Source: Lingula anatina
Taxonomy: Eukaryota > Brachiopoda > Lingulata > Lingulida > Lingulidae
Assembly (NCBI RefSeq): GCF_001039355.2
Contig: NW_019775379.1
Location: 233,198-297,197, forward strand
Length of the DNA stretch: 64,000 nt
Direction: 5' to 3'
The notes below the pieces were generated by a model. That model had not been told where the DNA came from. It ran no database searches and saw nothing but the letters and a program-made list of their open reading frames with translations. Below are positions 1 through 13,875 of the stretch, piece after piece (position 1 is the first letter of the stretch; every line of letters starts with the position of its first letter). A program made the translations under genes and the position numbers.

Positions 1-3000
1 TAGTTCAATGCACTGCCTTTTTCGTAACAAGAAAAAAATTATTATTTTATGTATACCAATAATTCTTCTGTTTTACTGGACCTATGCAGATATATGCCAA
101 AATAAAGTTGACCAATATTTTAGAGTTAGAGTGAAGACCAACTTTTGGTCTAAAGTTTTTCATGAAACGGGCCCCAGGTGTTGAGGTGGTCTTAATGGGT
201 CCAACATCAGATCTCCTATCAGTCAGGTATGAGATTCCTGAATCAGTCACTGAAGGAAAATCAGATTTCATTGCCTAAGGAATGTATGGGAAATTTTTCG
301 GTAGATGGTACCACTGGGCATGCTATGTTATAATATATTTTTATGCAAACCAACATCCGTCCAGTATCTCTAGTTCAGTGGTCAGTCATGAGTTGATATC
401 CTTTTCCTCCTAGCACCTGCCTGATTGTTTTAATTGCACCTGTAGTACAGGCATGGTATACTAATTAGCAATGGTTTGTTAAGATTTATGGCATGGTATG
501 TAGGTATGCATCACCAAATGAACCCACATATAATTATGCTGATGTTCATTGTTTTACTGTTTATTATATTCAGAGCATAAAACATTGAGATTGGTAAAGA
601 TAACTCATGGTTAATGTAAGTTATATATTACTAGTATTCAATTCAATGTGAAAAAATATTGATATTGGTAAGGGTGATAATATAGCTCCAACAAAGTGAA
701 ACCTAGCAGTAACATTCATCCCCTCTGGTAGTGCTGGTTAATTTGGTATAGTAAGATCATCAGCCTTAGGCTTCATTCACATGGAAAGTCTATTTTCTAA
801 ATTCTATTTTCTATTTGCGGTATGTTTAGTGATCACGGTCTGTGCCCTGAATATCCCGCGGCATAATTACTGGCAGCGCGAGCCAGTTACTTATACAAAG
901 CTGTAATTAACTCTCGGCTGTGCTTGGAGGAGATTCTGATACCTTTACGCATGCGCAGTAGGAATTTAGCAAGTTAATGGCGACCGCGATTGCTTTGAAA
1001 AATGTGTTTGTCGATTTGGTGCATATTTCGCCTCTGTATGTTTGAGTCGTCACACCTAAACCGATGAACTCCACAGCTTAGAGATACTACTGCGCAGTAA
1101 TCACGCCGCGGGATATTCAGGGCACAGACCGTGATCACAAAACATACCGCAAATAGAAAATAGAATTTAGAAAATAGACTTTCCATGTGAATGAAGCCTA
1201 AATCCACTAGTTGTGGGGGCTGTGTATGTAAAGCTATCCTGATAGACAAGGTTCTTAGGACCGTATTATAGAGGAAGGTACAGCAGGTTATTGCTAATAT
1301 GGGCAGAAATTATATTAGCATACAGACACTAGGCATTTCAGAACCACTATGAATGGTGGCTAAAAGGTCCATTTTAAGCTGTATGTCTGTGGTTAGGACA
1401 ATTGTGTACTTGCATGTCCTGTCTTTCATCCCGAAAACCATTATTTTTTTTTCTTTTCTTGTGCAGAATTGATAAAGTTTGCGCTTGATGCTGTGGCATG
1501 TTCTTATTTTTCTTTTCTATGTCTATGCAAATATCCGAGGAAAGACAAGTTTTTTTCAAGTCATGAATTTAGAATTCAAAAGCAGGGACCAGGGTTTCTA
1601 TTTATTATTGGGCTGCCTTCTTTGCTGACATTACTTTTACCCCAGCTATGTTGTCTGTCAAGGAAGTGCAAGGTACACTGACATTTACAAAAAGCTACCT
1701 GTTATTTGTGATTTGTCATAAAAGAAAGAAACAACCACTGAAAATCAAAACATTAGTGACATGTTTTGTTGTTTATTGGAACAAGCTTTTTTTTACAGTT
1801 CAGCAACTGAGCAAGCAATTTTCTGTCTGAGCGAGTAATGTTGTATTGATATCACGGGTAATCAGCGTTAAATTCCAGCTTATGAAAATATGAGATTGGA
1901 TTTCTTTGTCTCCTCATAAAAAGGGTCTTTGTGTTTTGAGGTTGATAGGCACGTCGTGGGAAGCAGTGGAGCAGCTGGTGCTTATTTCAGCACTTTAGAA
2001 AAAAATATAATTGAATTAGTTTTATCCGAAAATTTGGGAATAGTGTGACTGTTTAAACAGCAGGTGAGGAAATATGTGTTATATGCCTCGTGCTGAGATA
2101 CAAATCCATTTAGCTTTTTCGTACCTCCCTGGAGTTATATTGGTGCAATTTGTATCTACATTACATGGAGACAAAGTAACATTTCCACAGAATTCCAAGG
2201 AATTGCTGCTCTACAAGTGTGGTATGTTTTCACAGAGCGCTCACATGTCTAAAACAACATTGGCTGGGTATGCGTGTTGAATTATCAGCTTTGGTTGTTG
2301 AAAGAAAAGGTTATAGCAACTTTATCAAATGTTACTTGTTAATCTGGGTGTTTGCTTTAAGCTGATTAGGCGCATTCTCTTTTATGTTCCAAAACATTAA
2401 TAATGTATGGGGTGGATGCCCCTAAAGTAAACTTCTTTTGATGACAAGATTTGAGCTAGATTTATCATTTTGTGCATGTGGATAGTTGTCTCAGAAGGTC
2501 ACCTTTTCCATGATCTACAACATAGAGGCATTCATAACTACAGGGCATTGTTTTAGGTAAATATAACTTTATGATACACATCTGAGTTATACTTTACTTG
2601 CTCCCAAAACCAGTAATAATGAGTCATTAGTCCAGTGCATTCTAATTTTCACATAATTGTAAAATATAATTCTGCTTGGTGATATCTATGCTAATACTTA
2701 TATAGCATAGTGCCTTTAGGAGTGGAAGACATTATAAGATGTTTTATTTTAAATCAAGATTCTTGTTGACAGATATTTTTATTTCATCATTGCTATTTTT
2801 CTGCCAATAAGTTTTTTCCAAGGGAAAAGTATTGATGATAAAAATAGATAAATGATGAAAAGGTATCAATTTGTCTATCTGTAGTCTTTGTTATGATGTA
2901 ATTTAGGTATACAGTCTACAGTATTTGCTTTGCCATTTAATTGTAACTTGTACTTTTGTCATACATATATGGTTTCATTGAGATACCAACTTCAAATGGT

Positions 3001-6000
3001 ATGTCATCATGTAAAATATATGAAGCCACTTTGCAAACTAAACGATCAATTCATAGTCATTTATATGCAACTTTTGTGCCTGGACTCTGAAGAAAAACTA
3101 AACATTATGAAGCCACTAAGTAAAGACAGTGTCATTGGCTGATTTGAACCACATTCAGTATATACCTGAGAGGCTGTTAGAAGTCTTTCTATTGTTTGTG
3201 ATATTGTCCTCACACCCAGCTGCTTGTCTTTGATCAGAATACAACGGTTTTCTCACAGCTGGTATAAGAACCAGTGGAGTGAGGGCATTGAGCTGAACTA
3301 GGGGCCGTGATTTCAACCAGGCTCGGATAGAAGGAAACTTCCTGTGAGCTCAAACGAAAGGTAAAATCTGTGAGCTAATGGCAGAGTTAATGTTATGGAT
3401 GGGCAAGCGTTTAAATATCATTACCTGTGATTGAGGAGAAGCCTGTAGGGACTGTGTGTGTATAATTATAGGATAGTATATAGGAGTGGTGGTAATAGAT
3501 GCACACTGTGGATGCACATGGCACATGTTAAGGCTGGTGAGGGGTTATCTGGAGTTTAAACGCACAGTGTCAGTCCTGGATTAACTCTACCTGACCAGTG
3601 TATCTTGTTGTTGGAACAAATATCTAAGGTAAGCTTGTGTTTTTACATGTGGGTGATTAGAGGTGTATTATTAGGCTCATTTGACAAAGGGTAAATACAG
3701 TACAAGAAAAGAAAAAAGTTTCATTTCTTATATTCTCGTCAATGTTTAAGGCCCTGTGGCATTAACATGGAGAAAATACATGAACAGAGGAGAAACAAAA
3801 CCAAAACAGACATGTGACATTATATGAATCAGACATATCTTGCATCCACAACACAGAGAAGACATAGGGCAAATAGGGGCTAAGACTTCCTGCCTGGTAC
3901 CATATACCCAGGATGAGTAATTCTATTATTTATGGGTATTGTTGAGGTATACAAGTTAAATATAGGTGCCCAGTCATAGAAATCCATATTAGAATTGGTT
4001 TCCTTAGAGTGGTGTAACAATTTAATTACATCTGTAACATATTAGTTTTATATGGGACTAACATGTTTCATAGAAAATTTCTATTTGGAATTTTATTACC
4101 CAGAACTTAAAATAGAAAGCTGACATAGTGCATGACGTGCAGGTGTTTCCCCATCGCACCTTGAATGGGAAAATTCACCAGTCATGCAAACAACAAACTT
4201 TTTGTTACTAGATGTCTTACTTGTCTGGGCATGTGACACAAAGGAATTCGGTGCACAGTCAGCGGTATATATGTATTTCTTCATTTGTATGTGAAGAGAA
4301 AAGGCAGAAAGCTGTTAATACAATTAATGGTTGAGTTCTGTTTCATCTCATTCCCATCTCAGGTAGGTAAGTAATTCATTAATAGAGAACAATGGACAGC
4401 TGTGTGGTAGGTGGATTTTATTACCTGTACTTTACCTGCTGTTGAGGGCAGTTAAATATCGTTAAATATGTGAGGAATTCAGGTGCAATTAACTATTGGG
4501 TGGGAACTGTTTAAACAAAGAGGAAACAGCAAACAGTTTAGATTGATTCAGGGTTTTCAAAACAGGAACAGGAGAGAGCATGCTGGGGAACCACTTTGTG
4601 CTAATCCAGTCCACAGGTACACAGTGTAATTAAGACATTTCAGCCAGGTTGATAGAAACCAAGTGGGGAAAATATTATTAGAAACAGCTGTTTGTGGTCC
4701 TTTATGTGATACTAATCTCTGAGCATTGATTGGCAGTGGAAGAGCAGTGTGCCATTAGCCAACATTTCAAGGTATATTTGAATCGGAATGTCAATAATTG
4801 TGCAGCTAAGCACAAGAAAATGTAACCCCCAAAGTGTACTTGTTTGTGAATTATAACTGAATATATGAACATCGGAGAGAAGAGGTATTTCATGTTATCT
4901 TAAGGACTCTGTGTTTTGGTGGCAGTTATGACCTGTGGGGGTGGACAGGTATTTTGAATTTAAGATTTGTGACAATATTTCTCTGGTGAAAATTGTGTCA
5001 ACTGAGCTGCATTGTGTGACTCATGCTCTGTTTGGGCACGCAGCGTTGTTATCACTGGCATCTAAATTCTTCCAAGCAGGTAGGCAAAGAAACTGTTTTA
5101 GGCTTTATTGCGAATGTTTGCCACTTGATTTCACCTGAAATGATAGGTGGGGTCAGTGTTGATAGGGTTCAGGAAACATTGGCTTGCTGAAAACAGAGCG
5201 CTCCATTCACCAAGTGCTGCTGAGTGCAGTCCTTACAAAAACTGAAATTGTAAGTTTATTTGATTGTTGTATAAGGATTGAATGCCGATTGAATAATGTC
5301 AAACTTTCCCTAGACGCTACCCTTTTGAATTCGATAAGTTGAGAAGTGTGACCCCAAACATACCTGTAATCTGCTATGAGTGCCTATTGCTAATACATTG
5401 AAGGGGATCTAGACACTAAGGTATGCAGCAAGTGTGGGCATGAATTGAAATGATATTTGTGGGGGGTTTTTTATGTCGGAAAAATTTTTGGTTGTGTTTC
5501 TGTTTATCTGTTATTTCCCTCAGTTGCAAGAAGATGCAGGTAATATATTTTTATGTGATTTTGTGAGGAGAAATGTTATTTGAAGTATGTGTCAGTTTAG
5601 ACGTCAAGCATTTATTTATAGATATTGAAATTAAAAAAAAATGTTTGTCATTTACCTGTCACAGTGAAAAAATAGGTGTATGAAAAAAATTTAGAAACTG
5701 AGTCACACTTTGTCCCCTGCAGATCTTGGATGTAATCAAGTGTTAGTGACAGTGCTTGCTTTGAACCAATATCATTATCACAATTATTATCCAATCTTGT
5801 CGAGAAAGGGGACAACATTTTCTCACCATTATCTGAGCATGCTTCTGACCCTGGGCAATGCACTTGATTGATGTACTAATAGTTTGGGGCCCCAGATACA
5901 CACAGGTGAGAAGACACAAGTTCCTGTGCCTGGCTTCATGGGTCAGGTAAATGGAGTTGTTTCAATACCTTGGGGGAAATGACAGTTTTGATCTGATGAT

Positions 6001-6845
6001 AGTGGAGAAACTTCCGTCACACATAGATGAGGAGACACAGGTTTCTGCACCAGTGTTGGAATAAGTGGACAGGCTCAGTACCTGGGGGGAAAGAGGAAAG
6101 TTCTTCAGCACGTGGGAAAGAAACCTCAGTCATTGAATTTGGTAGCGAAAACCATTTCGGTCTTTGTGTCACTGTCTGTTCTCCATTACTTCTCCTTACA
6201 GTAGTGATTACAGGGTCTGGTGAGCCTGTGCATGGGTCATGGGAGGATCTGTGTACAAATACTGCCTGCTGCCACCTGAACACAGCAAGGGACATGGTAT
6301 AGAATAGAACTAGATAGGCAGAGTTAGGGATCAAAGTGGCGTCCATTTAAATTGTGTAGTTAAGATTAAAGCTGGAGTTGTCCTGTATGTGGATATAGTT
6401 TACCTGGTGCCTTTCATGACAGGGGATAATATTGGGTAGTTTTATCTGATCATGGCATACCTGAATGATGAGGTTATCAGTTAAGGAGAAAGGTTCACAT
6501 ACCTGGCTGGTATATTTATGGATATTGCACATGATGTTTGTGCTGACTGATAATTGATTGATTTTTAGGTCAAAATTGATCACATGCCAAATGTTGTGAC
6601 TGTTGTAGTGTATGTTCTTGTTGTTATTACCAGTATTTGGATTTTGAAGACATATTTTTCTTAAATTGTATTAAGTTGAATCTTGATGTCAATTTTAAAC
6701 TTTTTGTTGCTTTGTCACGGACAAATTAGTAATGGTATTTGTTGATTATCCAGAGAAGTAGCATTAAATTTTATTTAATTGTTAATTTTGTATTGGTTTC
6801 TTAAGACATCTTTATATGTTTTTTCTTTCTCTCTATTTTTTTTAG
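1..6845. other. Non-coding stretch upstream of LNX coding start
   Basis: No open frame here has a recognisable domain; the longest frames (about 60-110 codons) look like chance. Apart from the foldback element at 766-1201, I see ordinary AT-rich sequence. Because the LNX start codon lies just after a splice acceptor (AG at 6844-6845), part of this stretch is probably LNX 5' leader intron, and an upstream non-coding exon may lie here, but I could not place it. Confidence 0.5.
766..1201. mobile_element. Foldback (MITE-like) element with ~100-bp terminal inverted repeats
   Basis: The left arm at 766-862 reappears almost perfectly as its reverse complement at 1105-1201, and weaker pairing continues inward to about 876 and 1090. 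The outer ends read TTAGGCTTCATTCACATGG and its complement. The central ~240 bp has no coding capacity. This is the form of a non-autonomous DNA transposon or other foldback repeat. No long target-site duplication is obvious, so I cannot assign a superfamily; a TA or TTAA-type target is possible given the TTAG/CTAA ends. Confidence 0.75.
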
Positions 6846-6916
6846 ATGAGAGACAAAGAGAGGTAACCAAAGGACAGAAAGAAAAAGACGAGAGATAGAG
6901 AATAACCATTACCAAG
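6846..6916 (+). other. LNX 5' untranslated segment of first coding exon
   Basis: A strong pyrimidine tract (about 6820-6843) followed by AG at 6844-6845 marks a splice acceptor 71 nt before the LNX ATG. So the coding exon is not the first exon of the transcript and at least one non-coding exon lies upstream. The AAG before ATGG gives an acceptable initiation context. Confidence 0.55.
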
Positions 6917-9900
6917 ATGGCGGCTGGCAAGCTGCACATGAGCGATTACTTAGACTTGGAGAAGCCGTTATTTCGGTCAAGTTCATTTCCCAGGGTGAAG
7001 CAGGAGGCTACCCACTGTGTCCACTGTGGTCAGTTCCATGACGACCAGACGGCCCATCTGTATGACTACCACCAGGCAGTGGACGAGGACTTGATATGTC
7101 ACATATGTCTCCAGCCACTGGTCAATCCTATGGACACTCGATGTGGGCACACATTCTGCTCAGAGTGCATAAAACATTATCTGAAAATACAGAAAATATG
7201 TCCCCTAGATAGACTGACTTTAACCAGCAAGGATGTGCAGCCAGCAAGTATTATGGTCAAAAGGTGGGTTATCCTCCAAAAAGGGTGTTTGAACATTATT
7301 TTCACAAGTTTATTTCAACCTTTCCATGAGTGGCTATTTCCTAATGAGTTCAATATAGTGTGTTGTAAAAATTTTACACAAAAGGCTTGATTGAGGTGCA
7401 AACGTTTTAAATATATCAAAGATAATATGATAGTAAAAAGGATTTGCAAAGTTTGCAAAAAAAGTTCATTGTTAACTAGTAGGCACACTATATAAATCTT
7501 TTGGGGGTTTTCCTAGCTTGTAAAATGCATTAGAAGTACTCAATTACTAATTGATGTCCAATATCCTGTTGCCATAGTGATGGTCACTTATTTTTGAGCA
7601 GGATGCTTTGCATTGATTAGCGGCTTAATGGCCCTATTTTCCTAGGAAACCAGATTTCCAATTGCCAATATAACACTGGTCAGTGTCCATGGCTGGACTG
7701 ATGGCTAGGAGGGAATTTACTTAGGTAGTTGTGCTTATGACTTGGAATAATAACCAACATGGGTGAATGTGTGGTTGTGTACTCATTCCTTGACCTAAAA
7801 AATACCACTGTAGTGTATAAAGTCCATTGGTGTTTTGTAATTTTTTTCTTTTCTTTCTTTTTTTTTTTTTGTCCCTTTAAAATTTTAAGTCAGCCAAATT
7901 GATAGTGCTCTGTTGTTCAGTCACTTTTAATGGCTACTGGATATTTAACTTAAATTGTGACAAGTTACAATACTTCCATTTAAAAAGAAAATATAAGCAA
8001 AATTTATCAGTTATGCTGACAGTGTATAAATGATAACAATATTGAAGTGTAATAAGACCTGATAATAGAACAAACAAGTCAGGACTCGGAGATATTAATA
8101 TCCCCTATCTCAGTTGATTTCAAAAGTCAACAGGTATTTTCATATAAACTCCCCACACGATAGGAAGATAATATTGAAATAAATTTGTTGACTTTTTGAT
8201 TTAATAACAGGCCATACACACACTAACAAAGGTGTACCAATTAGTCCATGTGTAAAGTTTAAACAAAATATTTGTCTTGTAGCAGAATTGTTCAGTGAGA
8301 AAGAACTGTGTGCCTTACCTGCCATGAGCAGTGTTCATTTTAGTAATGATTAGTAATGTAGAAGACCCCAAGGATTAATTAGTCATAATGGTGTAGGAAA
8401 GGATGCTAGGCTCTGAATGGGTATCGACAATACCAATATCACAGAGAGTAAGGTGACCTGAGAGTCGAGATCAATATAAGATCAGCCTCTTAATGGTGAC
8501 TCAGAGGGCATTTTGTTTTACCTATGGTAATATTAATATTATCATTACCAAAGTTTAGGTTTTTAAGAAAACTTTCCCATACCTTTCAGTCAACACATGC
8601 ATGTGTAAGTGTCAAGCAATATGATTACACTCTGGTATTGGTATATTGGTGCACTGCACTTACCTGTCTAATTAAAAAGCAATGAAGCCTCATGAGTCAT
8701 ATATATGTGTGTGTCATGCAGAAAAGGTTTAATCTGTCATGATCTGTTATTATGTGGATATTAGCAGGGGCATAATTTTACTGCAGCAGAAGAAAAACTG
8801 CGCTTAATTTTTACATATGAGATTGAAAAAATTATAAGTGCTGGATCAGCGTAGGATTATTGGTTCAGGAAAGTTGAAGTATTGTGACAAGGGATCTGAT
8901 TACCATGTCGCTGTATTTGATTAAAAGTTGGAGGATATTAAAATGTGTGCTTGTGATTGACTGCCACAAGTGGAAGTGAAACTTTGATACAAAAGGAAAT
9001 ATTTGAAATTGAATTGGGGCATAATGAAGCCTAGTTTTCTATACCAGGTATACATATATGTTTCTATATGCGGGCACCTACCTGTATAAAGTGTATGGTG
9101 TCAGGTGTGTGTGATCAGATGCAGGTGAGCCAGGAACTAGGATCAAGATGAGGACTCTGAGAGAAAAGCAGAGCACAGTTAGACAGCTTATGTATAATTT
9201 ACAGGTACCTCATTGCTTATACAGAGCTGCAAGTGCACTTCAGGATTATTATGCTGCACATTACATATTGGACTGGTTGAGGTTTTTTCAATGCTGACAA
9301 TAGCTGTGTTAATTTATGTATGAGTCTCATTTTTTTATGTCACCAATGTGGAAGCAACATCAAAATGCTTGTTATCGCTTGATTTAAAAGCATGGCAAAG
9401 TAAAGCCTATACAGTGAAGGCAGAAAGGAGAGAATCTTGGCTGTTCTGATGGTGATGTATTGGCAGACATGATGTGATAAATGCTGCTTGACAAAAGACA
9501 TATGAAAGCGTACACGTCATGAACTTCCGTGATAGGATCTGTAGGATGTAATGTAAACTCTAGTAATAATCTCTGTCCTCTGGTAGCCCCTCAGTACCAC
9601 TTGACACCAAGGAGATTGTGATAACTTCACTCAGTTATAAAGGAGAAAGAGTAATTCATGACAATCAGAAAGATCACACACAGTGTGGTTTTATTATTTT
9701 GACTGGTTTTCCATATGGATATTTTTGATTTTGGTAAAATGTCAAACAAGAAAGTCATGTAGGAAATTTAAAATGACAAGCAGCCTTACAGGTATACCTG
9801 GACACTTCCCATGGTAATAATGCACAGGGCGTGATGTATTAGACTGGGGTGGAGACCATACATCATCAAGACTTAGAAAATCATTTGACCTTTCGAAGTT

Positions 9901-12900
9901 AACTTGGAAGTTTTCCTGTTACCAATAATAAGAGTGCGGTGGGATGGCTGATTTCTTCATTTATGGTCTTGTTGTTCATTAGGAAAAGTGCTGCAATTGA
10001 AAGTTGATTTGGGGCTAGTCAAGTGGGCAAATTGAGCTATCTTCAATGAGTTGACCATCTGTACTGCATCTTCTTGAATATGCCAGTCAGACTGATCACT
10101 TCAGCATATACAGGACATTGAAAGGGGAAATTTGAATTTCTGGGAGGCTCTGAAACATTAATTATCCAGGAAGTGATCAGATAATGCATATTTTTTATTA
10201 ACATATTTTGAAAAAAAAAATAATAACCTCGGCGAAACACAGGTCACCATTGTTAGGGTCAAACGCTGAGTTGTTCCTAAAAAGTTGGTGCTCTGAGGAC
10301 TTTTATGAAGCAATATTGCTGAGAGTTGTTTCAATGGATCCAGCTGGTTTACAGGAGCTTCCACTGGGGCAGCTTGTGTTAGATCCACACAGGTAAGGCA
10401 GGTGATAGGTCAGACTGGATGTGAAGATGTATATCACATGTGATTTTGATGTGTGTTATTTCAAGCATTTTGTTTGGTGATATTAGGATAATGTTTGTTT
10501 CTGCTGGTTTAAGCAGACAAAATTGATTGATTACAACAATAGTGATAATGCAAATGCAGTAACAATTAGAGTTTTCTCCAAGCAGTTACAAATATTTGGC
10601 AAAAGAAGTCTTTAGATTATTAAAATTTTTTTTTTTTTTGAATTTATCAATACAAAATGTGGCCAGAACAGCAAATGTGTGCTGTCGCCTGTCAGTCTTG
10701 AGCATTTGGCCAATTTTGGAGGATTGAAATTTTTATTTCTTTAGGTCTATACAGACAACATGTCCAAAGGACAGTATACATTTTTATGTTTGTAGTCTTT
10801 TATTTAATATTTTTGCTAATTATCATTTTGAAACTGATGTGTTATACAACCAAGTTTTTGTAAATATTTTCCTATCTCAAATAAAGTTCTACATAAATGC
10901 TTCCAGTCAGAAAACAGATATATCCAATTTTCCATGTTGTCTCTAGGTTCTGGCTAATCGGGAGTGCTATAATGGCTTTGTTCTATATTCTTTTGTTAAA
11001 AGCATTCACAGAACTGTACATCCATCACATTAACTTTGTGATATATTCTTGCTTTATTGACAGATATAATAACATGTACTGATGTCTTTATTGTGTCCAT
11101 TCACCATTCTGACAGGCATGAAATAACACACCAGCCCCAGTCTATTCTAATGCTGAGTTAAAAGATCTTGCTTCATTAAGATTATTTTCTTTTCCTTGAA
11201 ATTTAGTTCCCCAGTAGAAGCTGAATGTATATAAGCATAAAATTGAATTTTAAAGGAAGAAGGTGACAATATGGATGTTGAAATATATGTGAGAAAAATG
11301 CATATTTAATCAGCAAGAAATCTTAAATTTGAATCTAGTTATTGGGAAAATCTAAGTAGTATTTCTTACTAAATTAATGTTTTTTTTTTCTTGTATTTTT
11401 TTTTCAAACTGCTTTGTCTTATTTTTCCATTTTATTTTATTATCTCATTAATAAGATTGAAAACGTACCTGCTTAATGTTTTACTCATAAGGAGACTGAA
11501 ATTTTGATAAAAAATAGGTAAATTTCCCTCAAGTTCCTATGTCCCCAGTACTGAAGATTTTTGAAAAAATAAAATGGTTGGATAAAAATAAAGACAAAAA
11601 TGAAAGGTCAAAGCAGTTGATTTAAAGTTTTTTAATGGATATTTAGATTACTTCCAGATCTGATCAATAAGTATGTGTTTAAGCAAAGAAAGTTTTAGAT
11701 CACTTTTCTCCGTGTATTTGCCATCTTCTATTATTGCTGCTATGGATCAATGGCAGGATTTGAACATCCGTTCTCACATACATGCCTCGTCTCCTAGAAC
11801 AAAGCATTGACATAATACACTACCTGGAGTATTGGCATGCATTGTATAAGCATAACATGCATGCATCCCCCACTTTCCTGGAGAGAACGTGGGAAAATGC
11901 ACGGGATGATTCTCTCAGATAGTTAACTTGTCCCGTGACGCAAATCTCTCCACAGTATTGAATTTAGAATTTACCATTTTCTGATTTGCCATTGAGGGGT
12001 GAAGTGCTCATATTTTGTCATGAGAGCTTATGTCAAAGTTGGAAAGTGACACTACAGATTTGGAATCTAGTTTTAGACCACAATGCTAATTTTGAAAATG
12101 GAATAGTAGGCGTTCACGTAAAAGACAAAAGGATAGTATGTTGATATTCAAGAAGACATTCAATAATTACTCAAGGTACTCCAGGCATATTACAAATGAA
12201 TAACATGTGCTTGTGACCAATGACATTGCTGCTGCTGTTTCATAAATTGTCAACTGGGTAATTTTAATGAATGTCATTTACTCCTAAGGCTTTGAAAAAA
12301 AATGCTATGAATCCAGGAACACACAATAACTTGGAGTATAGAAATTGTCATCTCTTTTTAAGACTCCTCGACAAACTCCTTGTAGTGTGTCCCAATGTGG
12401 ACTACTGTGAAGAGGTGCTGCCCAGGAGTGAGTTGGAAGCACACTTACAGAACAAGTAAGTAAATAACTTTGTGGGGAAAAATAATCAGCATTTAGAGTT
12501 TAAAGCATTTTTGTCAAGCAATTTATTTCAATTAATGGAGTTCCTTCCTTAATTTAACAACTTAAAAATAGATGGAGAAAAACATTTGTTGTAGCATGTC
12601 ATTTTGGATTGTTTGGTTCAGATTCAGTAAAGTGAATAAAGACTTTAGGACAAATATAAAACAGATGCTCTTTAGGAATTGGAATTCCAGTGTTGTGAAA
12701 TGGATTTGAAAAGCATGCTACATTGTATTAATTTATTCTTCAGATGTCGTGGCGCAGTCACTCGTTGTTTGAAGTCTCGTGCGGGCTGTCCTTTCCAGGG
12801 CCCACGCAGTGCCTTACAGTGTCACATGTGGGAGTGCGCTTACAGGGAGGAAGATGGTAATGTCACATATGGCTTTCTATTTATTTCAACTTCCTTTACC

Positions 12901-13838
12901 CACCCATTAATACCTGCCCACCTAATTTCCTTTTTCTTTTCTTTGCCAAAAAACAAGATGGATTTTGTCTTCATGAATTTGAGTTATTTTCCCCAATATA
13001 CCTTATAAAACCCTCTTATCTACAAAAAAAAAAAAAAAGGAATAATATATCCTACTTGCCGAACCAAGTTAAGAGTAGGGTAGGTCAAGGAGAAACAAAG
13101 TTGTGTTTTAGTAAATAACAAAAAAGAAAAAAAATGCTGTAATATGTTGTTCACTAAGTAAAAATTATGATAATGATTTATTGTGAGATTGAAACTGAAA
13201 ATGAGATGTTAAATAAGCAGCTTTTGTTTTAATTGTAATCCAGTATACCAGCAGCAACCCCTGATGAAGTAATGCATCAAAGAGCTCTACATTTAGGTCC
13301 CTGGATAACTTTCATGTAATTAGGTTAGACAGATGTTTCTCCAGAGAAATGAAGTATGATAGTTCAGAATTAATGCCCTGGTCACAGGATGTGATGATAA
13401 CAGGGATGTAATAGAATCAGTTCAATTAAGAGGAGAAAAAGGTAGGGTATTGATCAGCTGAAGGTGTCCAAAGCTGTACTCTAAACAGATAGACCATGGG
13501 GCTGTTCTTTTGGATACCCTGTCCTGCTCCCTGGAGCTGATCTTTTGGATAGACGTGTCTTTCTCCCTGTATTTATTGATTGGCATATCCCATTGTAAGA
13601 AATACAGTCAGTTTTAGCGTCATGGTTTTGCTTCTTTGTTAGGGAGAAAATGATTCAGGAACACAAAAGCATGGGATGTTTACTTTGAATTCACATAGTA
13701 TGGGCAGGTTGCACTTCATAAGCCAGAGGGCAGAGTAACTGCATCACCAATAATGATGTGAATGCTTTAAAGACAGGGATATAAGAATTCAAAATTAAGG
13801 TCTTGCTGCTTGAACCCGAGTCAAATTGCTCTCTCTGG

Positions 13839-13875
<37 letters not shown>

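Noticed and set aside
6017-6346. 109-codon minus-strand frame and overlapping 91-codon plus-strand frame
   Set aside because: No motif, low-complexity composition and no splice context; chance frames in non-coding DNA.
10208-10396. Possible extra LNX exon with a strong GTAAGG donor in intron 1
   Set aside because: The translation has no resemblance to LNX between RING and zinc finger, and exons 1 and 2 already join in phase with family-like sequence across the junction.
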